64,000 nucleotides of DNA from positions 248,001 to 312,000 of the forward strand of contig JAUIRK010001031.1 in NCBI GenBank assembly GCA_030549495.1, written 5' to 3'. The stretch's first letter is position 1, and every line of letters starts with the position of its first letter. Origin of the DNA: Nectonema munidae. Lineage: Eukaryota; Nematomorpha; Nectonematoida; Nectonematidae. The notes beneath the pieces were generated by a model. It was not told where the DNA came from. It did no database searches and saw only the letters and a list, made by a program, of their open reading frames with translations. A program made the position numbers and the translations under genes. Of this stretch, positions 44,001 to 48,775 are shown in pieces.

Positions 44001-47000
44001 CTAGACAAACCTCAACAAAAACATGGTGGTCTTGGATTCTTTTTTTTTGTTATTTTGTTATCTAAAAAAGAATATATTGTAGTTTGTGTTTCAATTCGAT
44101 TTTATTGTATGCATGCAGTGTACAAGCAAAAGTCCTGTAGAAGAGATTGGCTTATGCAGAGCAGTAGAAGGGGGCTTTCTCAACCTCAGTCTCGTCTATA
44201 TTTTTAAAAACATACCTTTGATTCATCGTACTTTTCGAATTGTCCTCCCTAATAAACTGTGCATGAAAACATCAACACCAAAAAACATTCCCTTTGATTT
44301 CGGCTTGAATTAAGATGAAAAAGACTCATAGAATCTAAATATTCTTTTTAATAAAGATTTGTACTTACTATATTCCTAGTTCAAATTTTTTAAAAATAGT
44401 GGTATTACAGCAGCTCTTCAGCCTCACCGTTCTATTAAATAATGTCAAGAGTAATGAAAATACAGTAGAATTTTCTTATAAAAAATAAACCCAACTAAAT
44501 TCAATATTATAAAAAATTAGTTAAAGTTCCAAAACTATATCACTTATAAAAAGTTTGAATAAATAATTTAATTAAAATATATAAATCACTTTAAATTTTC
44601 ATTATTTAATAATTTTAAAACACACAATAAAAAAATATTTTGAAGATCTTGTTGAAAACACTACAATTTATTTTAATGATGAAAATACAGAAAAATTTCT
44701 CTAGTTTTCTTCCTATGAAGAAATCAAAGATTTTACGGTTAGCTAGTGCGCTGACAACCAGATTCGAAGATCGTTAGAATCAAGCTAGCCAATAACTTTT
44801 AAGATGGTTTCCCTAATTGGGACCGTTCGTGTTAGGCTTGTATCAATCCCTAGGTTGTATTCACAGGGACGCCGCAACCAAGGAGCGCGCATGTGCTAGC
44901 TAGTAAGATCAGAGAATAAATTTTACTTACAATTGAGGTTGAATTCAATCTAATTTCATTTTGCAAAATGTTTTAATATGAAAATGAATGATAAGAGTTT
45001 TTTATAGGTTTTACCACTTTATGAAGGTTTGTTTATAAACAAGAATGGGAAATAGTTAATTTACTCATTTTAGACAAATGTAGTTTCTTTTTCAAAATTG
45101 ATCCCTATCTTGTTATAAATATATATAAACTTTAATGTATCATTGTAACCGAATTGAGCAAAAAGAAATCAATTTACATATATCATTATATTATTGAATT
45201 TAAAAACTCTGGGGTTGACATGGCTGAAGTTATATATTTTAAAAGTATGACAAATTCTTTTTCCTAGAAAGCGATAACTTTTTTAAAAGGCCTGTTTTAG
45301 AAAGGAATTTTTCACGTAAGATTTATTTAGTGAAAAGCATGAATTTTAATGTTTTTGTATTAAATATATTATACTCTCGCTAGTAGGTAAGATAGTTGAT
45401 TATTTTTTGTGATTAGTTGTTAAATGAATCACTTATTTGGTTAGCCACGCATTCATTTAATACATGTCAAATGAAGAAAGGCCGTTAAAACTTGAAATTC
45501 ATAAATAAAGAGGCTTGATTGCGGATTGGACAGGTTAAAAATTCTGATATAATCCGCTGATTTTATAAGAAATGAAGAATTGTGATGAGATTTCATGAAA
45601 TAAACTTACCTTTATATTTAATTACAGCATCTTCATAAAGCGTAAATGCCTGTTGGTTAGATTCAATGCAAGAAACATTTATCATTTAACAAGCCAACAG
45701 TAAAAAAAGGGAAAACTACTAAATTTAGAAGGTAGAAAGAAGTAGAGAGTGAGGAGATGAAAAATACAAAATATTTTATGCTTAGTGGAGTGTTACAAAA
45801 AGCATTGTCATGGCGCACTCATAAAATAGATATATACATTATACACATTTAAATAACGAATAGTGAACACATCATCCATCACAACACTACTTCACTTTAT
45901 ATATGTGGATGTACCTATCTTTAGTATAGGAGATGTGAGTTGGTTGGTAGCTTACTTCGAAGAGTAAATAATGTCAAGTTGTCGTTAGCTTTAAATAAAA
46001 CGCTGTGTCATTATTCCAAATAGGTCGGTGGAATGTAGCAGGTAGTTTTTTATCAGTAAAGCACAAAGGTGCTATATAGAGGGAGGAATCGTTCACGCTT
46101 CATATATTCTTATTATTATGTACTTCCAAGAGTCACCGGTTCCCAAGAAAATTCTTCGCCAAGGATGCCTCAACCTCTCTCGAGGGAGGATAGATGCATC
46201 ATAGACTATGAAAACAACAATATGTAAGAGTAGCAGTGATTCGTTTACAATAAAATATATTGTCACGAGCGTTTTTGTGTAAAAGTGCACTTGAATTAGA
46301 AAGAAAAGGTAAGATATTCAAATATACTATTTCTTTTACATGATTCAAGCCATCAAACGCTTCAGTAAATTAGGAAGAAATTTGATAACCTAACTCTTAT
46401 TCACAAGAAGTTTGAAATCTATTCTTTTAAGAAAAAGTGTCGCAATGTATAAGATGTAAAAAAGTGAAAGTTTTTAAGAGGAGAAATTTGAAACATATCC
46501 TTTTTAGGCTCAGTGTTCACAAAGAAAAAGAGGTAAAAAAGCTTTTACGAAACCTTGAATTATTACAACAATTCAAGCCAAGAGATCTTAACTAAACTTC
46601 TGATATTTTCAAGAAAACAATAAAGATATGCTGGATTTTAAAATTTTCAGGGTCCTTGTTTTTGACGACAGCACTTTAAATAGCTTCTACTATTTTTTAG
46701 ATTATTTTTATGAATATATTTTATATGTTAGTATAAATTAAATCAGGAAGTTTATTTAGAAATTTAAAAAAATCTTGTATTTTAATAATTTTTTTAATTA
46801 AGAAACTAGCTACCTAATTAATTAGGTAACAAACTAGGGTTCCTGGTCAAAACTGCCCAAAACCAAAACGGACTAAAATAAAAAAAAACTGTACATAAAA
46901 CCAAAACATCTAGAACTAAATCTAGACTATTTTAAATTCTTTTAGATTTGTTTTGATCTATGAATATAACCTCCTATTAATCTTTACAGGCATTAAAATT

Positions 47001-48775
47001 ATACGAAATACATTTTGTTTGTTTTGAAGATTGTAATTTTATTTTATAGTATTGTTAAATTTTAAAAAGTAATATCGATTCTCAGACTTAAATTTTTGTC
47101 TACAAATATTAAATTTACTTTAATCTCGAAATCAAATCTGGACTTTAATCTCAGAATTTTTAAAACTGAAATTAAATTATATAAGATAAAAATTTTAATG
47201 TTGTATATTAACGTATCTTAAGTTTTTGATTAAAACCGACCAAAATTAAAATAGCCTAAAACCAAAACGTTCAAATCAGGCCCAAAATCAAAAGACCAGA
47301 GCACAAATATTTTGAAAACATAACATATAATAAAGTAAAATCAAATAATAACTTTTCTCAATGATTTTATATTTTGATTGTTGAATAATTTTTTTTATGT
47401 AATATGCATTTTGACCAAGAAAAAATTAAATAGACTAAACAAAAACGACGCCAACTACTAGAAGATTAAAATTTTTTTTAGTCAAAAAATGATACAGCTA
47501 ATTAGTACTAGCTAACTAGTTAACAAATAACTGTTTAACAAAGTCAACTACTACTCTTACATTCCATACAAAAATAATTTTTATTAAAATTATATTTATT
47601 CTATTAAGCATGTAACAATAAAAAATACATACATGTACTATTCGGCTGATGGAAGGATAAATACCAAGAAGACCCGTGGAAAATTCATCCTATAAAAAAA
47701 CTGTAGCTTGAATTTCGATAAAAGATACTATAAAATCTAGGACATCTAGGCAATTGATTATGCTGTTAAATTAGTGAACTTACCATAATTCTGTCGATGA
47801 TGATAGAAACATATGAAGCAAAGTTTTTCAATATTGAATTTCGAATTGGATTTGTGAACAAATTAAAAACTATGCATTCAATTTCTTTAAAACAAACTAT
47901 ATTTTACTAAATTTTATTATTTACAATATTTTATAAAAATTCAGTATAAAAGTAGGTATGCTTAATGTTTTAACAACAGACGAAACAATATTTTATACAA
48001 AAAAAGTATTATTTTATTTGATAAAAAATAAAAAAAAAATTCACATCTACAAAAATGGTATTATTTTATTTATTTACAATATTGTAAAAAAATTAAGCAG
48101 AAACTGTATTTTCAAAGGTGGCGTGAGTAAATAAGTGTCCTAGATTTCTTGTAATTATGATGAAGAGCGACTAGGAAATATGCATATCTGTACTTGTGTA
48201 CTCACAGAAGCTAAAAAAGAAGAATGCCCTTTCTTTTATAGGTCAAAAAAACTAGAAGAAAGAATTTTTAATAAGTACATCTAGGATGTCAATTCAAAAT
48301 TTAATGTAGACAAGGAACTAGTCAAAAAAATAAGTTTATTGTAAAATACAATTACTTATCTGGAAAGTGCTGAGTGTAATGTAAAGCCAGGTTGGCATAC
48401 GTGGATTAAGGAAGTCTTTATAAATTAAACTGAGCTTGCATCACAACACAGTGAGTGACCGCTTGTACGCTCTGCTCATAATACCAATTAAGCCAGGATA
48501 AATATGCTTGCTTTAAAAATATATGCTAATTACGCTAATAATAACAAGTGTTATGTGGAAGCTTGTAAATTTAAAAGAACATATGTTAAATTATAATTCG
48601 ATTTTTCACTCACAATGCAGATAGTGATATAACGACCCTTGACATCATGATACACGCTTTTACAAGTTATGATCTAACAAAAAAAGTTATAATAAAAACC
48701 TGCAATCTGTAAAACAATTCTGTCAGCCGGATCAAGTTGCAAAATGTTTAAATCTTTCACTTCATATTCTTCCAT
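1477..48775 (-). CDS. Spectraplakin-like giant actin-binding rod protein, 38 exons, 3' part outside window
   Basis: Traced exon by exon with GT-AG junctions and matching phases. Exons, high to low: 48700-48775, 33649-33710, 33503-33592, 33374-33451, 33225-33317, 26177-26346, 26002-26117, 22463-22569, 18601-18762, 18426-18542, 15997-16224, 15780-15936, 15341-15713, 15084-15288, 14608-14955, 14295-14549, 12745-12844, 12445-12683, 12069-12389, 11678-12019, 11463-11625, 11240-11412, 10844-11170, 10642-10792, 10397-10590, 9997-10215, 8480-8590, 8311-8424, 8032-8259, 7532-7888, 6308-6568, 5916-6251, 5012-5090, 4667-4896, 4325-4607, 1994-2163, 1716-1943, 1477-1651. The product has CH1 (about residues 30-133), CH2 (about 147-253) and then a helical rod to residue 2479. 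Family knowledge: such proteins bind F-actin through the CH pair and link it to other cytoskeletal or membrane partners. The CH pair fits Shot/MACF/dystonin best. The rod is too divergent to confirm this, and a nesprin-like protein is the main alternative. Confidence 0.85.
2309..3053. mobile_element. Non-autonomous pogo/Tigger-like DNA transposon
   Basis: At the right end the minus strand reads CAGTCAGCCCCTGCTTATTC and then GCGG after a TA (3054-3055). At the left, after TA (2307-2308), a related but decayed end reads CTGGCAACCCGCCGTATTCG. CAGTCARCCCCYG...TTCGCGG ends flanked by TA are typical of pogo/Tigger-group mariner-like elements. The interior is AT-rich with no transposase recognised. 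The element lies inside the intron between exons 35 and 36. Confidence 0.5.
5916..8590 (-). CDS. Rod exons 27-32 (about residues 1623-2091), spectrin-repeat-like
   Basis: Exons 8480-8590, 8311-8424, 8032-8259, 7532-7888, 6308-6568 and 5916-6251 are all phase 0 at both ends, so each could be skipped without a frameshift. Helical segments carry Trp in spectrin-like settings: [14 protein letters not shown] and [13 protein letters not shown]. Exon 31 carries a short His cluster (FHPHHHN). The 51-nt intron 8260-8310 has length divisible by three and no stop in frame, so it could be retained as a 17-residue hydrophobic insert. The 963-nt intron 6569-7531 contains a hAT-type MITE. Confidence 0.78.
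7009..7273. mobile_element. hAT-type MITE in the intron between exons 30 and 31
   Basis: The ends form an imperfect inverted repeat: CAGTTGTTCTCAACC on the left, and GGTTGAGAATCACTG on the right, whose complement is CAGTGATTCTCAACC. The internal GGGCCGCGGTTGAGAATC motif is characteristic of this MITE type. Flanks share CTTTAG (7002-7007 and 7274-7279), probably a decayed 8-bp target duplication. No coding capacity. Confidence 0.6.
8591..9592. other. AT-rich intron sequence between exons 26 and 27
   Basis: No exon or recognisable element was found. TTAACCCCTTAAAGTC at 9112 followed by CAAAGTAGAAGAC resembles a decayed left end of the piggyBac-type MITE seen at 22287. A CAGCAGACGATATC-like string in the opposite orientation lies at about 9180-9196. 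This is too weak for an element call. Confidence 0.4.
9593..9976 (+). repeat. Dispersed repeat A, copy 1, with G-rich tail
   Basis: The body (TTTCTTTAGATAAAG, then GAGAGCGTAACTTTAG, ATCAATGATATT and CTATAAAATAATA) matches 13765-14060 closely over about 270 bp. The tail, 9840-9960, is strikingly G-rich on the plus strand, with repeated GGGTG/GCGGG-like units (GCGGGTTGAGTGTGGG, GGAGGGTGGGTATGGG). It ends about 20 bp from the donor of the exon at 9997. I recognise no transposase or family name. Confidence 0.7.
9997..12844 (-). CDS. Rod exons 17-26 (about residues 880-1622), spectrin-repeat-like
   Basis: Ten exons: 12745-12844, 12445-12683, 12069-12389, 11678-12019, 11463-11625, 11240-11412, 10844-11170, 10642-10792, 10397-10590 and 9997-10215. 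All introns are short (51 to 181 nt) except the 181-nt one before the last exon and the 1.4-kb one after it. Trp-centred helices include [44 protein letters not shown] and [13 protein letters not shown], as in spectrin-type repeats. Exon 25 starts after a split codon (A plus AT gives Asn) across a 51-nt intron. The last exon ends KTFIFINK at a weak GTAAAA donor, chosen because its phase fits exon 27. Confidence 0.78.
13755..14250 (+). repeat. Dispersed repeat A, copy 2, with internal tandem duplication and G-rich tail
   Basis: Homologous to copy 1 in the same orientation: TTCTTTAGATAAAG, AGAGCGTAATTTTAG, GTCAATGATATT, CTATAAAATAATA. It contains a tandem duplication of about 70 bp around ATTCTTTATCAAAATGAAAT (14050 and 14117). 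It ends in a G-rich tail (GGGTATGTGGCGGG, GGGAGGGCGGGTATTGGG) about 45 bp from the donor of the exon at 14295. A further G-rich piece at 13485-13600 (GCGGAGCGGGTC, GGGTGGCGGGAGGGGG) may be the tail of an older third copy. Confidence 0.7.
14295..16224 (-). CDS. Rod exons 11-16 (about residues 358-879), spectrin-repeat-like
   Basis: Exons 15997-16224, 15780-15936, 15341-15713, 15084-15288, 14608-14955 and 14295-14549 join in consistent phases (0/0, 0/1, 1/2, 2/0, 0/0, 0/0). The peptide is charged and heptad-like, with widely spaced Trp in contexts typical of spectrin helix A or C, such as [28 protein letters not shown] and [13 protein letters not shown]. Family expectation: stacked three-helix repeats of about 110 residues acting as a flexible spacer. 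The plakin SH3 domain (an ALYDY-like motif plus a WW or KW pair inside a spectrin repeat) would be expected near here, and I do not see it. Repeat borders cannot be set by eye. Confidence 0.78.
16290..16640 (-). mobile_element. 3' end of a non-LTR retrotransposon (LINE)
   Basis: The minus strand carries about 90 codons ending a reverse-transcriptase [14 protein letters not shown], then [20 protein letters not shown] and [15 protein letters not shown] followed by RGRPK..W is the well-known extreme C-terminus of many animal LINE polyproteins. The rest of the element is missing, as expected from 5'-truncated insertion. About 45 bp of 3' UTR follow down to about 16290. It sits in the intron between exons 10 and 11 in the same orientation as the host gene. 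Confidence 0.75.
16641..18425. other. Intron between exons 10 and 11: possible Tc1-like end and GC-richer islands
   Basis: TAGGCCGCATAAGTATTCGG at 16638 resembles a Tc1-type terminal repeat (AAGTATTCGGxCAC), and TATTCGG recurs at 16800. A GC-richer island at 17084-17155 and another at 17850-17905 (TGCGGAGACTTCAATGAGGC) differ in base composition from their surroundings and look like transposon ends. I cannot assign them. No exon was found here. Confidence 0.3.
18426..18762 (-). CDS. Post-CH2 linker exons 9-10
   Basis: Exon 9 (18601-18762, 54 codons) starts [20 protein letters not shown]. Exon 10 (18426-18542, 39 codons) starts [18 protein letters not shown] and ends KELWCHINQ. Both are phase 0 at each end, have AG acceptors and GT donors, and are joined by a 58-nt intron. 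Both are rich in Glu, Lys and Leu and look alpha-helical. In spectraplakins this position holds the first plakin-domain helices after CH2. I see helical character but no diagnostic family motif. The exons stand alone between a 3.7-kb upstream and a 2.2-kb downstream intron. Confidence 0.75.
18763..20395. other. AT-rich intron sequence, no gene
   Basis: Part of the intron between exons 8 and 9. Apart from a short GC-richer patch at 18825-18930 (AGGGGGCCGAATC, GAGGGATGAAGGGGGCGAGG), I see neither coding sequence nor a recognisable element. Short open frames on both strands have AT-driven composition. Confidence 0.5.
20396..21820 (-). mobile_element. hAT transposon relic with ZBED5-like transposase
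   Basis: The minus strand encodes recognisable transposase pieces. At about 21330-21415 there is [20 protein letters not shown]. At about 21210-21290 there is [11 protein letters not shown]. Near 20625-20725 there is [19 protein letters not shown] followed by [12 protein letters not shown]. The last is the hAT C-terminal dimerisation block (F-T-YLCE--FS-L---K-K-RN-L), and the set matches ZBED5-type domesticated or transposon proteins. The right edge, CTGTGGTTCTCAAACAGG read on the minus strand and ending at 21820, is a hAT end. A weak partner, GATTGGTTCACAAAC, lies at 20397. The reading frame is interrupted several times by stops and shifts, so the element is long dead. It is in the intron between exons 8 and 9. 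Confidence 0.75.
22163..22244. mobile_element. Short hAT-type MITE relic
   Basis: CAACGTTTCTCAACCTTTTA on the left and GGTTGAGAAAGTGTG on the right form an imperfect inverted repeat of the CAGTGTTTCTCAACC kind, only about 80 bp apart. No clear target duplication. This is probably an internally deleted hAT end pair. Confidence 0.45.
22287..22425. mobile_element. piggyBac-type MITE 'CCCATTTAAGACC', copy 1
   Basis: A 131-bp unit (22291-22421) lies between perfect TTAA duplications (22287-22290, 22422-22425). Ends are CCCATTTAAGACCAA and TTGGTCGTAAATGGG, a 15-bp inverted repeat with one mismatch. TTAA targets with CCC/GGG tips are the hallmark of piggyBac elements. AGCAGACGA recurs inside. It is nearly identical to the copy at 41814, which implies recent movement. 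It lies 37 bp beyond the donor of the CH2 exon at 22463. Confidence 0.85.
22463..26346 (-). CDS. CH2 exons 6-8 of the spectraplakin-like gene
   Basis: Exon 6 (26177-26346) follows CH1 in phase 0 and reads from VSEIINYG through [31 protein letters not shown] and ILHRF. A 59-nt intron leads to exon 7 (26002-26117): [18 protein letters not shown], then [18 protein letters not shown]. Exon 8 (22463-22569) completes CH2 with [20 protein letters not shown] and ALPQKF. The RERL...EKEYGVT-LLDPEDVD stretch is close to Shot CH2. Compared with CH1 it is more diverged: the usual SSWRDGLAF is [10 protein letters not shown] here. The 3.4-kb intron between exons 7 and 8 holds MITEs, including one between TTAA repeats. 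A different MITE lies only 37 bp past the exon 8 donor. Confidence 0.9.
22570..23189. other. Intron between exons 7 and 8, near part
   Basis: AT-rich sequence with no gene. An open frame on the plus strand (22519-22737) overlaps exon 8 antisense and is a shadow of it. Confidence 0.6.
23190..23495. repeat. MITE-like repeat B, copy 1 (CTGTAAAG ends)
   Basis: Begins ATACTGTAAAGTAATAA and ends AAAGTGCTTTACAATAT, which together form a rough inverted repeat. The body (AAAATTTCGCAAAATTAAAC, TTTTTATAACATTAAAAATC, AAATTCTCGCAAATTTGTTT) aligns along its length with 55125-55412. It is non-coding. The inverted ends point to a small DNA transposon, class uncertain. Confidence 0.65.
23496..25189. other. 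AT-rich intron sequence, no gene
   Basis: Very AT-rich, with long A-runs and T-runs. Short open frames such as the Phe/Leu-rich one at 23755-23994 are composition artefacts. No element recognised. Confidence 0.5.
25190..25500 (+). repeat. GC-richer dispersed repeat C, copy 1
   Basis: GC-richer than its surroundings (GTGACGTTCGCACCC, CGTGGCCCGCCCGG). The part 25384-25490 (GATACAATCCTAACGCGAAC, CTCCCAATTTGGGAAAC, AGCTTGATTACTAAC, AGAGCACTAC) matches the complement of 44738-44852. It is preceded by an AATTAATTAATT run. The family is unknown. It could be a retroelement terminal region or a SINE-like unit, but nothing decides this. Confidence 0.5.
25591..25709. mobile_element. piggyBac-type MITE 'CCCTTTGAG', copy 1
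   Basis: A 111-bp unit between perfect TTAA duplications (25591-25594 and 25706-25709). Ends are TCCTTTGAGCACCG and CGGTTCCTCAAAGGG, an imperfect inverted repeat with CCC/GGG-type tips as in piggyBac elements. It contains AAAGCAGACG, a string shared with the other TTAA MITE. It is in the intron between exons 7 and 8, about 290 bp from exon 7. Confidence 0.7.
26347..26684. other. Start of the 6.9-kb intron between exons 5 and 6
   Basis: AT-rich sequence. A GC-richer patch at 26475-26555 (CCATGCAGCGAGGTCC, GCAGTGGGAGTCGGGGTC) resembles fragments of the GAGTCGG repeat family seen elsewhere in the window. No exon. Confidence 0.4.
26685..26825 (-). mobile_element. tRNA-derived SINE, copy 1
   Basis: On the minus strand it starts GGGGCGTGAGTAGGGTTGGT (an A-box-like TAGGGTTGGTTGG) and carries GGTTCGATCCC, a perfect RNA polymerase III B-box, about 35 nt later. 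This is followed by a non-tRNA body (GTAGGGTT...CGATACAAGCGGCGC...GTGCCTTCTC). The same 140-bp unit recurs at 35745 and 58066, so it is a SINE and not a working tRNA gene. Confidence 0.8.
26826..27559. other. AT-rich intron sequence, no recognised gene
   Basis: An open frame of 102 codons at 27057-27365 on the plus strand is Lys/Asn/Ile-rich, has no recognisable motif and lies just upstream of the Penelope-like fossil. It could be chance or an eroded piece of that element. Confidence 0.4.
27560..28560 (+). mobile_element. Fossil Penelope-like retroelement (RT and GIY-YIG remnants)
   Basis: Plus-strand relics occur in the order expected of Penelope-like elements. Reverse-transcriptase-like pieces lie at about 27640-27900 ([25 protein letters not shown]). 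Near 28455-28530 there is [18 protein letters not shown], the GIY-YIG endonuclease signature (K-YIG-TGR-L--R--EH). The element is old and heavily broken. Ends were not found. Confidence 0.6.
28561..33224. other. Large intron between exons 5 and 6, no gene recognised
   Basis: 4.7 kb of AT-rich sequence. Local oddities are GC-richer patches at 31680-31800 and 31975-32040 with no coding signal, and scattered TTAAAA runs. Short open frames at 28988-29251, 31056-31280, 31299-31490 and 31547-31804 show no motif or repeat relation that I recognise. Confidence 0.5.
33225..33710 (-). CDS. CH1 exons 2-5 of the spectraplakin-like gene
   Basis: Four exons (33649-33710, 33503-33592, 33374-33451, 33225-33317) are separated by introns of 56, 51 and 56 nt. 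Together they give a full type-1 calponin-homology domain. Key stretches in order are [71 protein letters not shown] and [14 protein letters not shown]. The KKTFTKW and [12 protein letters not shown] signatures are those of F-actin-binding CH1 domains. [13 protein letters not shown] and VNIR-EDIVDGN favour spectraplakins over spectrins, dystrophin or nesprins. The domain length matches the family with no gap. One small oddity is Ala in place of the usual Pro in VDGNxKLTLG. This is the most conserved part of the whole protein. Confidence 0.93.
34118..34240. repeat. GAGTCGG-family repeat fragment
   Basis: Starts CAGAGTTGCAAAGTTGAAG, followed by GGAGGAGTCAGAGATTC and GTCCGAGTCGG. It resembles the 49185 and 56005 copies in the order of its motifs (CAG-GCTGCAA end, GAGTC blocks, TTAAAATT spacer). 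The CAGGGCTGCAAGTCGGAGT-like end suggests a hAT-type non-autonomous element. It is in the large first intron. Confidence 0.45.
34241..35744. other. First intron, no gene recognised
   Basis: AT-rich sequence. CGGTCAACTTGACCG at 34417 is a near-perfect 15-nt palindrome, and a related GCGGTCAAAATGAAC lies at 34523. Neither is assigned. No exon. Confidence 0.4.
35745..35893 (-). mobile_element. tRNA-derived SINE, copy 2 (diverged)
   Basis: Matches copies at 26685 and 58066: TGTTTTCATAAAGAAAGC, ACAATTGCGCC, TGTATCGAACTATGAGG, AGTAGGCTTAATG on the plus strand. The B-box on the minus strand is intact as GGTTCGATCC. The A-box side is eroded. The oldest-looking of the three copies. Confidence 0.75.
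35894..40732. other. First intron, no gene recognised
   Basis: 4.8 kb of AT-rich sequence. It holds a CT-rich microsatellite at 37011-37040 and a possible solitary hAT end near 37722-37757, whose complement reads CTAGTGTTTCTTAAACTTTT. A similar string lies near 40100. A GC-richer patch at 38010-38095 (CTACGTCCATTCGGTCGAAC) is unassigned. No exon passes the splice and phase tests. Confidence 0.45.
37011..37040. repeat. CT-rich simple repeat
   Basis: (CT)n with interruptions: TATCTCTCTCTCTCTCTTTC, then TCTATCTCC. On the gene's sense strand it reads GA-rich. It is far from any exon. Confidence 0.9.
40733..41755 (+). mobile_element. hAT transposon with intact ends, perfect 8-bp target duplication and truncated transposase
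   Basis: Both ends read TAGRGGTGCACCGGATAG (17 of 18 identical as inverted repeats: 40733-40750 and 41738-41755). They are flanked by perfect 8-bp duplications ATAGAAAG (40725-40732 and 41756-41763), the hAT signature. Subterminal CCGGCCGGATA motifs repeat at both ends. Inside is a transposase C-terminal part on the plus strand: [19 protein letters not shown], an in-frame TGA at 40960, then the frame at 40996-41565 ([18 protein letters not shown] ... [12 protein letters not shown]). The dimerisation block [19 protein letters not shown] sits in another frame after about 41420, so there is at least one stop and one frameshift. At 1,023 bp it is an internally deleted, non-autonomous copy. Confidence 0.92.
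41814..41951. mobile_element. piggyBac-type MITE 'CCCATTTAAGACC', copy 2
   Basis: A 130-bp unit (41818-41947) between perfect TTAA duplications, with the same ends as the copy at 22287. The two copies differ at only about five positions, including one A-run length difference. It lies 58 bp from the hAT element and about 0.9 kb from a piggyBac-like transposase fragment. Confidence 0.87.
42094..42375. mobile_element. hAT-type MITE with perfect 8-bp target duplication
   Basis: Left end CAGTGGCGAATCCAG. Right end TTGGATTCGTCACTG, whose complement is CAGTGACGAATCCAA. Flanks are perfect duplications ATCACACT (42086-42093 and 42376-42383). The 282-bp interior is non-coding and GC-richer near its right end (GGAGGGCCTAGGCCCATGAG). 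CAGTGGCGRATCC ends with 8-bp duplications fit the hAT superfamily. Confidence 0.85.
42432..42444. repeat. G13 homopolymer
   Basis: Thirteen consecutive G on the plus strand, striking in so AT-rich a setting. Length may be uncertain from sequencing. Confidence 0.9.
42880..43325 (+). mobile_element. piggyBac-like transposase fragment (N-terminal part)
   Basis: The plus strand reads an acidic segment, [13 protein letters not shown], at about 42894. It continues, with frame changes, into [19 protein letters not shown] and [16 protein letters not shown]. The order 'acidic leader, FEFFFTDELIELIVEETN-like helix, FFGILLLSGY-like helix, W/LV-MS-R' is that of the piggyBac transposase N-terminal region (DDE_Tnp_1_7 family). 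The catalytic Asp region is absent. This assignment rests on motif order alone. Confidence 0.5.
43326..44737. other. First intron, no gene recognised
   Basis: AT-rich sequence with mid-size open frames on both strands (43704-43991, 43998-44313) but no motif. A GC-richer patch, 43500-43560, is unassigned. Confidence 0.4.
44738..44905 (-). repeat. GC-richer dispersed repeat C, copy 2 (inverted relative to copy 1)
   Basis: The complement of 44738-44852 aligns with 25384-25490 (GATACAAGCCTAACACGAAC, CCCAATTAGGGAAACC, GCTTGATTCTAACGATC, GCGCACTAGC). The remaining part (CACAGGGACGCCGCAACC, GGAGCGCGCATGTGC) has no match that I found. Confidence 0.5.
45610..45685 (-). CDS. Alternative first coding exon 1B of the spectraplakin-like gene
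   Basis: ATG at 45685-45683, directly preceded by an in-frame TAA. It encodes 25 residues starting [10 protein letters not shown] and ending [10 protein letters not shown]. The last base is G, followed by a consensus GTAAG donor. Spliced to the exon at 33710 it reads [15 protein letters not shown]. The [13 protein letters not shown] string matches the N-terminus of CH1 in Shot and related spectraplakins. It has the same coding length (76 nt) and phase as exon 1A, so the two are probably mutually exclusive starts driven by separate promoters. A CAG just before codon 13 could also act as a splice acceptor, but the upstream frame is open to the ATG. RNA evidence is needed to tell a first exon from an internal one. 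Confidence 0.65.
45686..48699. other. Region between first exons 1B and 1A; promoter of 1B expected here
   Basis: If exon 1B is a first exon, its promoter and 5' UTR lie within this stretch. No TATA box or initiator stands out. A GC-richer patch at 46130-46190 (CACCGGTTCCCAAG, AACCTCTCTCGAGGG) is unassigned. Two exon-like open segments at 47676-47692 and 47771-47880 were considered and rejected. Confidence 0.4.
48700..48775 (-). CDS. First coding exon 1A of the spectraplakin-like gene
   Basis: ATG at 48775-48773, with an in-frame TAA five codons upstream, which supports this as the true start. It encodes 25 residues beginning [10 protein letters not shown] and ending [13 protein letters not shown] final G is followed by a GT donor (GTTTTTAT). 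The leftover G plus AT of the exon at 33710 makes Asp, giving [15 protein letters not shown] at the start of CH1. From memory, an Asp-Pro-Ala-Asp-Arg segment just before the CH1 ERDA motif also occurs in arthropod spectraplakins. The 14,989-nt intron to exon 2 suggests its own distal promoter, but I could not identify promoter elements. Any upstream untranslated exons are unknown. Confidence 0.78.

Noticed and set aside
44738-44800. A tRNA-derived SINE head (TAGCTAGTGCGC followed by GATTCGAAGATC)
   Set aside because: Spacing between the two box-like strings is far too short for a tRNA, and copy 1 of the repeat does not preserve them.
47676-47880. Two exon-like segments between the first exons ([34 protein letters not shown]) whose phases would fit between exon 1A and exon 1B
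   Set aside because: They resemble nothing in spectraplakin N-termini. Exon 1A and 1B each join CH1 directly with family-like junctions, and 1B has its own ATG with a stop just before it. Phase fit alone is weak in AT-rich DNA.
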